A DNA stretch of 64,000 bases from LGRD01 sp031415135 (GTDB taxonomy: Bacteria; Pseudomonadota; Gammaproteobacteria; Burkholderiales; Burkholderiaceae_C): positions 1 to 64,000 of the forward strand of contig JANORB010000078.1 of the NCBI GenBank assembly GCA_031415135.1. The letters are read 5' to 3'. Numbering within the stretch: the stretch's first letter is position 1; each line of letters starts with the position of its first letter. Below are positions 9,038-17,415 of the stretch, in pieces. Made by a program: the position numbers and the translations under genes. The notes beneath the pieces were generated by a model. It was not told the origin of the DNA and did not search any database. It was given only the letters and a program-made list of their open reading frames with translations.

Positions 9038-9235
9038 CTAGTCGTCGGAACGCTCGACGATCCACGCCAGCAGCCCGATCAGCACGGCCCACAGCATGAA
9101 CAGCGCGGCCGGGAACAAGGGCACACCCAGCAGCGTGGCGTCACGATCCCACAGCGCCAGCAGCGGAAAGTTGAACAGCAGCGCGCCGGCGAAGAACAGC
9201 GCCAGCAGGCGTTGAGCGGTCAGGCCTTTGAGCAT
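9038..9235 (-). CDS. Small two-helix membrane protein of the symporter-kinase locus
   Basis: A 65-residue protein with two hydrophobic segments (about 8-27 and 38-58) separated by a short charged loop containing WDRDATLLG, and an acidic end VERSDD. It lies 13 bases before the symporter-kinase start on the same strand, so it is probably the first gene of that operon. Small membrane proteins of this shape commonly precede symporter-type kinases and sodium:solute symporters. They may assist membrane insertion or act as accessory subunits, but no function is established. The ATG at 9235 is the only sensible start. Confidence 0.7.
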   Translation of the reverse strand: MLKGLTAQRLLALFFAGALLFNFPLLALWDRDATLLGVPLFPAALFMLWAVLIGLLAWIVERSDD

Positions 9236-9307
9236 GGCGGCACGGTCGTGTGGCGCGGCCGGCCTTTGGCCGTCGGCTCGATGAAAGGGTTGGGCCTCAT
9301 GGGCGTG

Positions 9308-9880
9308 TCACGCGAGCAAGCCGCGCGCGAACAGCATCAACACCAGCACGAACAGCGGGATGTTCAGCGCGAAGGTGAGCTGTACTCCGGGCGCCCGGCC
9401 TAGGGTGCCCCGGCGGAGGTAGCCCCACCAATAGACAAGCCGGGCAAACGCGAAGAACACACACAGGATCGGGATGAGGCGAGCCTGACTGGGCGAGAGG
9501 TACGTCGCCAGCGAAAGCACACACAGCGCAAACCAGAGCAACTGTTCGAGGGTGTTCTGCATGACCCTGCAGTGGATTTTCAGACCCTCGCTCTCCCCGC
9601 CAAGGAGCGGGTTGTGCGCCCCTTCGGCGTAGCGCTGGTACAGGATGGTCAGGCAAACCAAGGCATACGGAATGAAGGCCACCAGCAGCCACCGCGCTGC
9701 GAGGATCAGCCGCTCGCCGGGTTCCGCGAGGCCCGCAAGTGGCGGGACCAGCGCGTAGGCTGCGCCAACAACGGCATGGGTTCCCGGTACGGTGAACCAC
9801 AGCGAACTCCGGATCAGGCGCTGGCGGGCGAACTTGTCGTTGACCGGCGGTTCAGCGGACTCGCGGGGATTCGGGCTCAT
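9308..9880 (-). CDS. MAPEG-family integral membrane protein
   Basis: A 190-residue protein with four predicted membrane helices. The central part with RVMQNTLEQLLWFA, then FAFARLVYWWGYLR and GRAPGVQLTF, is characteristic of MAPEG (membrane-associated proteins in eicosanoid and glutathione metabolism); the Asn-Thr-x-Glu pair corresponds to the family's conserved polar helix. Residues 1-28 form a soluble, charged N-terminus. Bacterial members are often annotated as membrane glutathione transferases, but most have no tested activity. It ends 15 bases after the glyA paralogue's stop on the same strand, so the two may be co-transcribed. Confidence 0.7.
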   Translation of the reverse strand: MSPNPRESAEPPVNDKFARQRLIRSSLWFTVPGTHAVVGAAYALVPPLAGLAEPGERLILAARWLLVAFIPYALVCLTILYQRYAEGAHNPLLGGESEGLKIHCRVMQNTLEQLLWFALCVLSLATYLSPSQARLIPILCVFFAFARLVYWWGYLRRGTLGRAPGVQLTFALNIPLFVLVLMLFARGLLA

Positions 9881-9895
9881 GGCTCCAACCCCGCG

Positions 9896-11185
9896 TCAGC
9901 CGTAGATGGGAAAGCGCGCGGTGATCTCGCGCACCCGCGCCAAGACGGCACGCTCGGTCGCACCGTTGTCGCCGACGCCGTTGCGCAGCCCTTGCAGCAC
10001 CTCGTTGATCAGGTCACCCACGCGCTCGAACTCGGCCACGCCAAAGCCGCGCGTGGTCGCCCCCGACACACCGAAGCGCAGGCCCGACATCACCTTCAGG
10101 TCGGCCGCATCGGACGGGATCGGGTTCATGTTGGCGACGATGCCGGCGCGCTCCAGGCTGTGCGCCGCCGCTGCGCCGGTGAGGCCCGTGGCGCGCAGGT
10201 CCAGCAGCATCAGCGGTGTGTCGGTGCCGCCGCCGACCAGGTCGAAACCATGCCGCTGCAGGCGCTGCGCCAGTGCGCGCGCGTTGGCCAGCACCGCAGC
10301 CGCATAGGCCGCGAACTCGGGCTTCAGCGCTTCGCCCAGCGCCACCGCCTTGCCGGCCACGATGTGCAGGAACGGCGTGCCCTGCAGACCGGGGAAGACG
10401 GCATTGTTGATGCGCTTGGTCAGCATTTCATCGTTCCACAGGATCAGCGCGCCGCGCGGGCCGCGCAGCGATTTGTAGGTGGTGGTGGTGACGATGTCGG
10501 CGTGCGGAAACGGGTGCGCATGCGCGCCGCCCGCCACCAGCCCGGCGAAGTGCGCCATGTCGACCAGCAGCTTGGCGCCGGCGGCATCGGCGGCGCGGCG
10601 GAAGGCGGCGAAGGCCAGCGCACGCGGGTAGCCCGAGCCGCCGGCGATCACGAGCCTGGGCTGGTGTTGGCGCGCCAGATCGAGCACCTCGTCATGGTCG
10701 ATCAGGCCGCTCCGTGAGTCCACACCGTAGTTCACCACCTTGAACCACTTGCCGCTGAAATTGACGCTCGCACCATGGCTCAAGTGCCCGCCGGCGTTGA
10801 GGTCCATGCTCAGGATGGTGTCGCCGGGCTCGGCCACCGCATGCAGCACCGCATGGTTGGCCTGGCTGCCCGAGTGCGGCTGCACGTTGGCGAAGCGGCA
10901 GCCGAACAGCTGGCACGCGCGCTCGATGGCGCTGCGCTCGATCACATCGACATGGACGCCACCGGCGTGATAGCGCTTGCCCGGATAACCCTCGACCGTC
11001 TTGTTGGTAAGGATCGAGCCCTGCACATCGAGCACCGCGCGGCTGACGATGTTCTCGGACGCGATCAGCTCGATCACCTGCTGCTGGCGTCTCGATTCGT
11101 TGGCGATCGCCTCGGCGATGACGGGGTCGGTCTGCGCCACCGGGGCGGTGAAGTAGCCGGGCGGAAGGAGGGATACGGCTGGCAT
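9896..11185 (-). CDS. glyA: Serine hydroxymethyltransferase-like PLP enzyme (GlyA paralogue)
   Basis: A 429-residue fold-type I PLP enzyme. Hallmarks of GlyA are present: IELIASENIVS and EGYPGKRYHAGG near the N-terminus, NVQPHSGSQAN, LVDMAHFAGLVAGG, and the PLP lysine in TTTTYKSLRGPRG. The last motif differs from the usual TTTTHKTLRGPRGG, and several other positions deviate, so this may be a second paralogue rather than the housekeeping enzyme. The expected reaction is serine plus tetrahydrofolate to glycine plus methylene-tetrahydrofolate; relatives also split beta-hydroxy amino acids. A GTG eight codons further upstream (11209) is an alternative start. The divergent toxin-antitoxin pair begins 92 bases away. 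Confidence 0.8.
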   Translation of the reverse strand: MPAVSLLPPGYFTAPVAQTDPVIAEAIANESRRQQQVIELIASENIVSRAVLDVQGSILTNKTVEGYPGKRYHAGGVHVDVIERSAIERACQLFGCRFANVQPHSGSQANHAVLHAVAEPGDTILSMDLNAGGHLSHGASVNFSGKWFKVVNYGVDSRSGLIDHDEVLDLARQHQPRLVIAGGSGYPRALAFAAFRRAADAAGAKLLVDMAHFAGLVAGGAHAHPFPHADIVTTTTYKSLRGPRGALILWNDEMLTKRINNAVFPGLQGTPFLHIVAGKAVALGEALKPEFAAYAAAVLANARALAQRLQRHGFDLVGGGTDTPLMLLDLRATGLTGAAAAHSLERAGIVANMNPIPSDAADLKVMSGLRFGVSGATTRGFGVAEFERVGDLINEVLQGLRNGVGDNGATERAVLARVREITARFPIYG

Positions 11186-11277
11186 CGGGGGATCGTCGCA
11201 CAGGGGCACAGGCCGGGCAAGCGTGAACCAGCGTCAGTGAGCTTCAGTGAGCGTCAACAGCGGAGTAAGATTGGAAC

Positions 11278-11931
11278 ATGACGACCGTCCATTTCGCTCC
11301 CGATCCGGAATTTGCTTTGAATCCCGACCTGGCGCACCGGCTCGTCGGCCTGTTCAACCGGTCTGCCGCGATGGGCCTGTTGCGGGGCCCTGCGATCACC
11401 CGCCTTGACCCGGCGTCCATCCGTCGACTGGTCCGCGACCTGCAACGGCATGGCATCGCGGGAGCCGCCGGTGTGGGCTTGTCACCGTTGATGAAGGACG
11501 GGCCGGCTCAATGGGACGAAGCAACCACCCGTGCCATGGAAGATCGCCTCGACCAGGTGGCCCAGGCGCTGGAGTCGTCACCGGCGCCGGCGGCCGAGTG
11601 GCCGGCGATGCGCGGCGTGTTCGGCGACGACTGGCTGGCGCAGTTTCTCTGCGTCAGCCCCTCTTCCATGCGCCGCTACGCCGGTGGCGAACGAGACACG
11701 CCGGGCGCCGTCATTGCGCGGCTCCACTGGCTGGCCATGGTCGTCAGTGATCTGGCGGGCGCCTACAACGACGCGGGCATCAAACGCTGGTTCGACCGCT
11801 CCCGCGCCCAGCTGGCGGGCCGGAGCCCGCGCGCCGCCCTGGGCCGCGAATGGGATGCCGACGGCGAAATGGCCGCCCAGGTACGCGCGCTGGCCAGTGT
11901 GTTGAGCGGCGCTCAGCCATTGGCGGTGTAG
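11278..11931 (+). CDS. Xre/MbcA/ParS-type antitoxin of a RES toxin-antitoxin pair
   Basis: A 217-residue protein. Its C-terminal two thirds match the toxin-binding domain found in Xre/MbcA/ParS antitoxins (DUF2384): FGDDWLAQFLCVSPSSMRRY, GERDTPGAVIARLHWLAMVV, and NDAGIKRWFDRSRAQLAGRSP. The N-terminal part, with RLVGLFNRSAAMGLLRGPAI, is helical and may bind DNA. It lies 10 bases before a RES-domain gene, the classic antitoxin-first order. In the known systems the RES toxin degrades or modifies NAD+ and the antitoxin both neutralises it and represses the operon. The ATG at 11278 opens the frame directly after the divergent promoter region shared with glyA. Confidence 0.85.
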   Translation: MTTVHFAPDPEFALNPDLAHRLVGLFNRSAAMGLLRGPAITRLDPASIRRLVRDLQRHGIAGAAGVGLSPLMKDGPAQWDEATTRAMEDRLDQVAQALESSPAPAAEWPAMRGVFGDDWLAQFLCVSPSSMRRYAGGERDTPGAVIARLHWLAMVVSDLAGAYNDAGIKRWFDRSRAQLAGRSPRAALGREWDADGEMAAQVRALASVLSGAQPLAV

Positions 11932-11941
11932 GTCAGCCGCC

Positions 11942-12487
11942 GTGCGAATCGGATTCCGCCACTGCGACCCCAGGTTTCCGTTCCTGTGGCAGTCTGCCGC
12001 GCAGCCTGCGGCCCGCTGGCACGCGGACGGCGAAGGCCCGGCCAACTACTTTGCCGACACGCCCACCGGCGCCTGGGCCGAGTTCTTGCGGCACGAGGGC
12101 ATCACCGAAGAGGCCGACCTTGCAGGCGTGCGGCGCTCTTTGTGGGTGGTCGAGATTCCCGATGGGCCCGCGGCAACGCCCAGCCTGCCAGATCGAACCC
12201 TGTTCGGCGATGAGTCTTCCTACCCCGCTTGTCAAACCGAAGCCCGGCGTTTGCGAGCCGCCGGCGGGTTGCGGCTGGAGGCCCGCGGCGCGGCATTGCT
12301 GCACGGGCAAGCGCGCGGCTGGACCGCGACACCGACAGCGACAGCGACGGTCACGCGGGAAACCACCGCGCGCGACGGCCTCGTCTGGGTGCATTTCGGC
12401 CCTTGCCCCTGGGTCGGATGGGTCGCCGTCAGCGGTGGCAGCCCACCGCCGGAGGTGCTGCCGCTGGTGCGGTATCTGCAGGTGTAG
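11942..12487 (+). CDS. RES-domain toxin (NAD+-targeting family)
   Basis: A 181-residue RES-domain protein starting at a GTG 10 bases after the antitoxin stop. The characteristic residues are recognisable: Arg25 in AARWHADG, Tyr36 in ANYFADTP, Glu47 in GAWAEFLRHEG, and a Ser in GDESSYP. Characterised relatives (Res, ParT, MbcT) are ADP-ribosyltransferase-fold enzymes that consume NAD+ or transfer ADP-ribose and arrest growth. Together with the upstream DUF2384 antitoxin it forms a typical pair. Length and key residues are intact, so the toxin is probably functional. Confidence 0.85.
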   Translation: MRIGFRHCDPRFPFLWQSAAQPAARWHADGEGPANYFADTPTGAWAEFLRHEGITEEADLAGVRRSLWVVEIPDGPAATPSLPDRTLFGDESSYPACQTEARRLRAAGGLRLEARGAALLHGQARGWTATPTATATVTRETTARDGLVWVHFGPCPWVGWVAVSGGSPPPEVLPLVRYLQV

Positions 12488-12510
12488 GGCTTGGACCCAA
12501 GGAGGTGCCC

Positions 12511-13308
12511 ATGAAACGCATACTTTCCATCGCCCTGGTATTGCTGTTGCACCCGGTGGCGGCAGACGCTGCTTTCGTGACCATCAGCGACGCCAACTCG
12601 AGCGTCAAGTTCAGCTTCGACGAGCCGGTTGCGAACATCAACAGCCCGAGTGACCCGTTGCAGCTTCCGCGCACGCTCGAATGGACCGTCGACGGGCGGC
12701 GCATCCTGGTCTATCCGTCCGGGCCGTCGACCTTTCTCGACATCGGCCACAGCCACTCCGGCGCGCATGTCGCGGCCAACCAGATCCATGGCCAGGGCCC
12801 GCTGTTGGGCTATGGCACCGGCGCGACCTCGGGCACGGTGACCGGCGGCGTGGTCTACACGGTCGACGGCGGCACCGCCGGCAGCGGCATCTCCCGCCTC
12901 TCGGAGAAGCTCGATGTGCACAACAAGACCAGCGCCAGTGTGTCGATCTCGCTGGCGGGCCTGGGGTTCAAGCCCACCCAGGCGAGCCTGGAGGTACCGG
13001 ACCTGACGGGGCTGAACCTGACCGGCACGACGCTGGTGTTCATTCAGGGCAACCCGCAGACCGGCTCCATCACCGACCCACCATTTGCGCCGGTCACGGT
13101 GCGGCCGGTGGTGTCGTTCACCGGCTTCAACCCCTTGTTCAACCAGAGTTTGAACCTGCCCGCAGGGGCGATGCTGACGATGGTGACCGAGATCAAGCTG
13201 GCGGCACCGCTCACCCTGGTGGCCATGCCGCTGTTCTGGATCCTGCTGTCGGTGGCCGTGCTCGCCACCGCCGCGGGTGCCCTCTTGTGGCGACGGCGCC
13301 GCGCTTGA
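12511..13308 (+). CDS. Exported protein of unknown function with C-terminal membrane anchor
   Basis: A 265-residue protein behind a strong ribosome binding site (AAGGAGG). Residues 1-20 are a signal peptide (ends AADAA). The body is beta-rich, with Gly/Thr/Ser-rich strands such as GTGATSGTVTGGVVYTVDG, and no family that I recognise. The last 35 residues are a hydrophobic helix closing with WRRRRA, the shape of a sorting or anchoring tail, though it lacks the PEP motif of PEP-CTERM. It follows the RES gene by 23 bases and precedes the TIR-pseudokinase-globin gene by 69 bases on the same strand, so co-transcription with either is possible. It is probably located at the cell envelope. Confidence 0.6.
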   Translation: MKRILSIALVLLLHPVAADAAFVTISDANSSVKFSFDEPVANINSPSDPLQLPRTLEWTVDGRRILVYPSGPSTFLDIGHSHSGAHVAANQIHGQGPLLGYGTGATSGTVTGGVVYTVDGGTAGSGISRLSEKLDVHNKTSASVSISLAGLGFKPTQASLEVPDLTGLNLTGTTLVFIQGNPQTGSITDPPFAPVTVRPVVSFTGFNPLFNQSLNLPAGAMLTMVTEIKLAAPLTLVAMPLFWILLSVAVLATAAGALLWRRRRA

Positions 13309-13377
13309 GCGAAGTGCGGGGCTTGCCTGCTGCGCAGCTTCGTCGCACATTCCGACTCAAACGACGAGGGAGCCGGC

Positions 13378-15243
13378 ATGGGGAGTTCACTGTTCATCAG
13401 CTACTCGCACCTGGACCAGCCGTGGATGCAGGTGTTCCAGAAGCACCTGCGCGGCACGCTGATGGACCGTTGCCGGGTCTGGACCGACGAAGACATTCCG
13501 GCCGGCTCGACCTGGGAAGACGTGCTGCTGGGCCAGTTGAAACAAGCCGGCGCCGGCCTGGTGCTGGCCAGCCCCGACTACCTGGTGTCGCCCTGGTGCC
13601 GGCGTGAACTGAAGGCCCTGCGCGCCGCGTTGAAAAACGGCCGGCTGGCCAGTGTGCATTGGGTCCAGTTGCGCCCCTGCGGCTGGAACTGGAGCGAGCT
13701 GGCCGAACTGCAGGCGGTGCACGAGCCGGCGACCGCGTCGCTCGAAGATCATGCCGAGGGCCCGGAGCGCGAGGCCCGCGTGCTGCAGGCCTGCCGCCGC
13801 ATCACCGAAGCGATGCTGAGCGTGGCGCAGGGCGAAGAACGCGAACTGGCGATGGTGCGCGAGCTGATCGGGCGCTGCCCCGAGGGGGTCAACTACCGCC
13901 CGCTGGTGACGCTGGAACGCGGCGACTTTTCGATCGTGTGCCGCGGCCTGGACGAAAACAGCAACGACGTGGTGATCAAGGTGCTGACCAACACGCCGCT
14001 GCACCGTTTGCGCGAGCTGTTCCTGCAGGTGAGCCAGGCGCGCCAGACGGTGACCGACCCGTCGGTCGTCAAGGTCGAGAAGGTGTTCGAGGTCGGAACG
14101 GGTTTCGAGGCGCGCATCGTGATCATCAGCGAGCTGGCCCGCAAGACCACGCTGGCGACCTTGATCGAGCGCGACGCGAAACTGCCGCCGCACAGCCGCA
14201 CGCTCAATCCCGACCGCATCGGCACCATCCTGCGCCGCCTGGCCGGGGCGCTGGCCGCGCTGCACAAGCTGCCCGACATCCACGCCAAGGCGGTCGGCGA
14301 TGCGGGCTACGCGCACGTGATGGGGCCGCTGATGCCGAACAACGTGTTCTACGACGAGCGCACCGAGCGGCCCCAGATCTCGCTCGTGGGGGTGACCAAC
14401 TTCCTGTGGCACTTTTTCGACCCCGACACGTTCCGGCGCATCGTCAACCCGGGCAGCGGCACCTACATCGTGCCGGAGAAGCTGACACAGAAGGAAGCCG
14501 GCCCGCGGGCCGACCAGTACTTCCTGGGCATGCTGGCGCTGGAGTTGCTAGAAGCCGAGCGCGTGTTCGTGCTGGCGCCCGGCGCCCAGCCGCCGGCGCC
14601 GCTGGCGCTGCTGGCGCAGGTCGAGAACAGCACGGCGCCCTGGACCCGGCATGCGCAGCTCAAGAAGCTGGTGTGCCGCCTGCTGCACCCCGATCCGAAT
14701 CTCCGCTTCGACAGCATGGAGCAGGTGGCGGAGCAATTGCGCGCACTCGAAGAGCCGAGCCGGGTGCTGGCCAAATATTCGTTCCGGCGCTGGGTCGAGC
14801 CCGAGGGCGACGCGCGCCTGAGCGTTGCTTTCTCAAGGCGCTTCTACGAGCGCTTCTTCAGCACCGACGACAGCGTGCGCGCCATCTTCGCCCGCGCCGC
14901 CCACCAGCGCCGCCCGGATGCCGAAGGCGGCGCGCCGGCGCTCGACGAAGTGCACCACCGCAAGCTGATCGATTCGCTGAAGGCGGTGCTGAACTACCGC
15001 CTGGGCAACGAGCCGTCGTCGATCGACAGCCTGGTTCCGATCCATCACAAGCGCCAGATCACCGGGCCGCATTTCCAGGCCTTCACCGACAGCTTCATCC
15101 ACACGCTCAAGGAAAGCATGCGCGATGCCACCGACGGCACCGACGCTGCCGATTCCCAAGGCGACCACGCGGACATCGTCACCGCGTGGCGAGCCCTGTT
15201 TGCGCCGGTGATCGAAGAGATGGAGCGGCGCGTTCTGCCTTGA
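13378..15243 (+). CDS. TIR domain - pseudokinase - globin fusion protein
   Basis: A 621-residue cytoplasmic protein with three recognisable parts. Residues 1-125 form a TIR domain: SLFISYSHLDQPW, VWTDEDIPAGSTW, and SPDYLVSPWCRREL with the likely NADase Glu77. Residues about 175-455 follow a protein-kinase plan, with Lys201 in VVIKVL, VPEKL and ADQYFLGMLALELL. However, the catalytic HRD is MGP (around 315-317) and DFG is GVT (338-340), so it should be inactive. Residues about 476-618 align with flavohaemoglobin-type globins: Tyr490 (RFYERFF) at B10, His526 at E7, His556 (IHHKRQ) at the proximal F8 position, and an H helix with VTAWRALFAP. The ATG follows CGAGGGAGCC. A haem- or gas-controlled NAD+-cleaving effector is an inference. 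Confidence 0.8.
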   Translation: MGSSLFISYSHLDQPWMQVFQKHLRGTLMDRCRVWTDEDIPAGSTWEDVLLGQLKQAGAGLVLASPDYLVSPWCRRELKALRAALKNGRLASVHWVQLRPCGWNWSELAELQAVHEPATASLEDHAEGPEREARVLQACRRITEAMLSVAQGEERELAMVRELIGRCPEGVNYRPLVTLERGDFSIVCRGLDENSNDVVIKVLTNTPLHRLRELFLQVSQARQTVTDPSVVKVEKVFEVGTGFEARIVIISELARKTTLATLIERDAKLPPHSRTLNPDRIGTILRRLAGALAALHKLPDIHAKAVGDAGYAHVMGPLMPNNVFYDERTERPQISLVGVTNFLWHFFDPDTFRRIVNPGSGTYIVPEKLTQKEAGPRADQYFLGMLALELLEAERVFVLAPGAQPPAPLALLAQVENSTAPWTRHAQLKKLVCRLLHPDPNLRFDSMEQVAEQLRALEEPSRVLAKYSFRRWVEPEGDARLSVAFSRRFYERFFSTDDSVRAIFARAAHQRRPDAEGGAPALDEVHHRKLIDSLKAVLNYRLGNEPSSIDSLVPIHHKRQITGPHFQAFTDSFIHTLKESMRDATDGTDAADSQGDHADIVTAWRALFAPVIEEMERRVLP

Positions 15244-15275
15244 GCTTGCGGATTCCGCGACGCGCGCAAAGGCGG

Positions 15276-16430
15276 TCATGCGGGCGGGCGGCCCGCAATC
15301 ACAGTGGCCACACGCAGCGCCTCGGCGCCGATCGCGCGCAGCAGCCCGCCCGGCTGGCGGATGTCGAAGCCGACGAAGTACACGCCCGCCAGCGCACCTT
15401 GGCCGACCACGTCGACCGGCATGCCGTTGTGATCGACGGCAAGTTCGGTGCCCGGAAACAGCCGCTGGAGCTGCGCCTCGTAGCCGGTGGCGAAGATCAC
15501 CGCATCGAAGGGCTGCTCGGTGCCGTCGACAAACCGCACCGCGCCAGGCATGAAGCTTTCGATGCCCGGGTGCACCTTGATCTCGCCGCGCTTGATGCGC
15601 GCGAGCGTGCCGACGTCGATGACCGGCGTCTTGCCCAGCTCGCGCAACTGGCGCAGCGGCGACACGTCGGAGGTGCGGATGCCCCAGCGGCTCAGGTCGC
15701 CGACGGTCAGGTTGCGAAACAGCTTGGCGATCGCGTCACCCCAGGCAGTGGGCAGCTTGGCCAGGGCAATCGACGTGAGCTGCGTCGGCCGCCCGAGCAC
15801 GTCGCGCTGCACGATGTTCATCGGCGAGCGCACCGACAAGGCGGCCCGCACACCCTGCTCGGTGAGGTCGAGCGCAATCTCGGCGCCGGTGTTGCCCATG
15901 CCGACCACCAGCACCCGCTGGCCGGCAAACGGCGCCGCGTTCCTGTACGCGTGGCTGTGCAGGATGCGGCCGGCAAACAGCCCCTGGCCTGCATAGGTGG
16001 GCAGGCGCGGGCTGTGGTTCGCGCCGGTGGCGACCACCACCGCGCGCGAGACGATTCGGCGCCCCGAGCCCGTCACCGTTTGCCACCCACCCGCCACCGG
16101 CGCGACAGCGACAGCCGCTTCGCCCCGGTGCGGTGCGATGGCGTAGCGCTCGGCGTACGAGACCAGATAGTCCACCAGCCCCTGGCGCGGCACATAGCGC
16201 GGGCAGGCGGCCGGGAACGGCAGCCCAGGCAAGGCCGACAGCGCCTTCACCGTGTGCAGGTGCAGCCGGTCGTAGTGGCCGCGCCACGAGGCCGCGACCG
16301 CCGCTGCCTTCTCAATCACCACCGGCCGCAGGCCGCGCTGCACCAGGCAGCCCGCCACCGCCAGGCCGGCCGGGCCGGCGCCGATCACGAGGATGTCGGT
16401 CGATGTGGGCGTGCCGTGTGCCACCGTCAC
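15276..16430 (-). CDS. FAD/NAD(P)H-dependent monooxygenase-like flavoprotein
   Basis: A 384-residue flavin-dependent oxidoreductase. The FAD-binding Rossmann motif VIGAGPAGLAVAG lies near residue 15, and the NAD(P)H-binding motif VVGMGNTGAEIA near 170. VVVATGANHSP and VIFATGYEAQL are the two ATG-type motifs seen in flavin-containing monooxygenases and the plant YUCCA group. Enzymes of this family oxygenate soft nucleophiles or aldehydes/ketones using NADPH and O2; the substrate is not predictable. The GTG start overlaps the nudC stop (GTGA), so it is translated from the nudC transcript. Length matches the shorter, YUCCA-like members. Confidence 0.75.
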   Translation of the reverse strand: MTVAHGTPTSTDILVIGAGPAGLAVAGCLVQRGLRPVVIEKAAAVAASWRGHYDRLHLHTVKALSALPGLPFPAACPRYVPRQGLVDYLVSYAERYAIAPHRGEAAVAVAPVAGGWQTVTGSGRRIVSRAVVVATGANHSPRLPTYAGQGLFAGRILHSHAYRNAAPFAGQRVLVVGMGNTGAEIALDLTEQGVRAALSVRSPMNIVQRDVLGRPTQLTSIALAKLPTAWGDAIAKLFRNLTVGDLSRWGIRTSDVSPLRQLRELGKTPVIDVGTLARIKRGEIKVHPGIESFMPGAVRFVDGTEQPFDAVIFATGYEAQLQRLFPGTELAVDHNGMPVDVVGQGALAGVYFVGFDIRQPGGLLRAIGAEALRVATVIAGRPPA

Positions 16431-17260
16431 AGCGACGCATCCCGCAGCGCCGCCACCGTGTCGCGGATCAAATGCCCGGCAATGCTGAAGCGCGGCGGGA
16501 TGCCCGGCAAGGCGTCGATGGCAAACCAGCCGGCGGCCTCGATTTCACTCTCCTGCGGCACGATCTCGCCGCTGACCCACTCGGCCGTGTAAGCCACCAT
16601 CAGGCTGTGCGGGAACGGCCAGCTCTGGCTGCCGAAGTAGCGCAGGTTCTTGACCCGCACGCCCACCTCTTCGGCCACCTCGCGCACCACGCACTGCTCC
16701 AGCGACTCACCCGGTTCGACAAAACCGGCCAGCGCGCTGAACATGCCCGGCGCGTAGTGCGGCGAACGCGCCAGCAGCAGCTCCTTCTCTGGCCCGTTCT
16801 CGCGCCACACCAGCGCCATCATGGCCGGGCTGATGCGCGGGTAGGCCACGTGGCCGCAAGCCGGGCAGGTGCGCGCCCGGTCCTGCGCATGCAACCCGGT
16901 CGGCGTGGCGCACACGCCGCAAAAGCGGTGCGCGCGGTCCCATTCGAGCACTTGTGCGGCGCGGCCGGCCAGCGACATCAGCGGCTCGGGGAATTGCATC
17001 ATTGCGGCGCGCAAGGGCACGGCGCGAAAGCCGGTGGGCAGCGCGCTCAGCGTGAAGGCCCAGCAGTCCGCGTCGTCCAGCAGGCCGAGATAGTGGCGTG
17101 TGCTGGCCAGTGGCTCCAGCAGTTCCGGAACCTGTGGCTGAACAACGTCACCCGCCGATTCAGCCAGCACCAACTTGCCCTCGAAGAAAGCAAAACACCA
17201 GGCGGTGGCCTGCATGCGCAGGCCCGTTGGGGTGGGGTGGACCGCCGGCAGAAAGTTCAT
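16427..17260 (-). CDS. nudC: NADH pyrophosphatase / NAD-cap hydrolase NudC
   Basis: A 277-residue NudC. It has the N-terminal NUDIX-like domain, a zinc ribbon (CGVC and CPAC around residues 125-150), a complete Nudix box GFVEPGESLEQCVVREVAEE, and the NudC-specific SQSWPFPHSLM sequence that distinguishes NAD(H)-hydrolysing members. Known NudC enzymes split NADH/NAD+ to NMN(H) and AMP and remove NAD caps from RNA. Its stop overlaps the start of the downstream flavoprotein. It is divergent from the CRP-like gene across a 155-bp promoter region. The ATG at 17260 fits the usual start. Confidence 0.9.
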   Translation of the reverse strand: MNFLPAVHPTPTGLRMQATAWCFAFFEGKLVLAESAGDVVQPQVPELLEPLASTRHYLGLLDDADCWAFTLSALPTGFRAVPLRAAMMQFPEPLMSLAGRAAQVLEWDRAHRFCGVCATPTGLHAQDRARTCPACGHVAYPRISPAMMALVWRENGPEKELLLARSPHYAPGMFSALAGFVEPGESLEQCVVREVAEEVGVRVKNLRYFGSQSWPFPHSLMVAYTAEWVSGEIVPQESEIEAAGWFAIDALPGIPPRFSIAGHLIRDTVAALRDASL

Positions 17261-17415
17261 GGTGCAAGAAGGACGGAGATGGAAGTCATGAAATGGAATC
17301 AGCCCTGGTTCAGTGGCCCGACTGTACCAATGGCTTGCCTGGCCGCACGTCCGGCGCGCCCGGCGCGCTACGATCCGCCCTCGTGGCAAACCGCCATTCG
17401 CTCCAAGACGGAAAC

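Noticed and set aside
6283..9099. Very long plus-strand open frame opposite the symporter-kinase
   Set aside because: It is rich in Arg, Gln and His with no domain, and mirrors the codon structure of the real minus-strand gene; typical high-GC antisense shadow.
13659..16592. Long plus-strand frame overlapping the TIR gene and continuing past it
   Set aside because: It is the +2 frame of a high-GC gene and runs through two minus-strand genes; no protein features.
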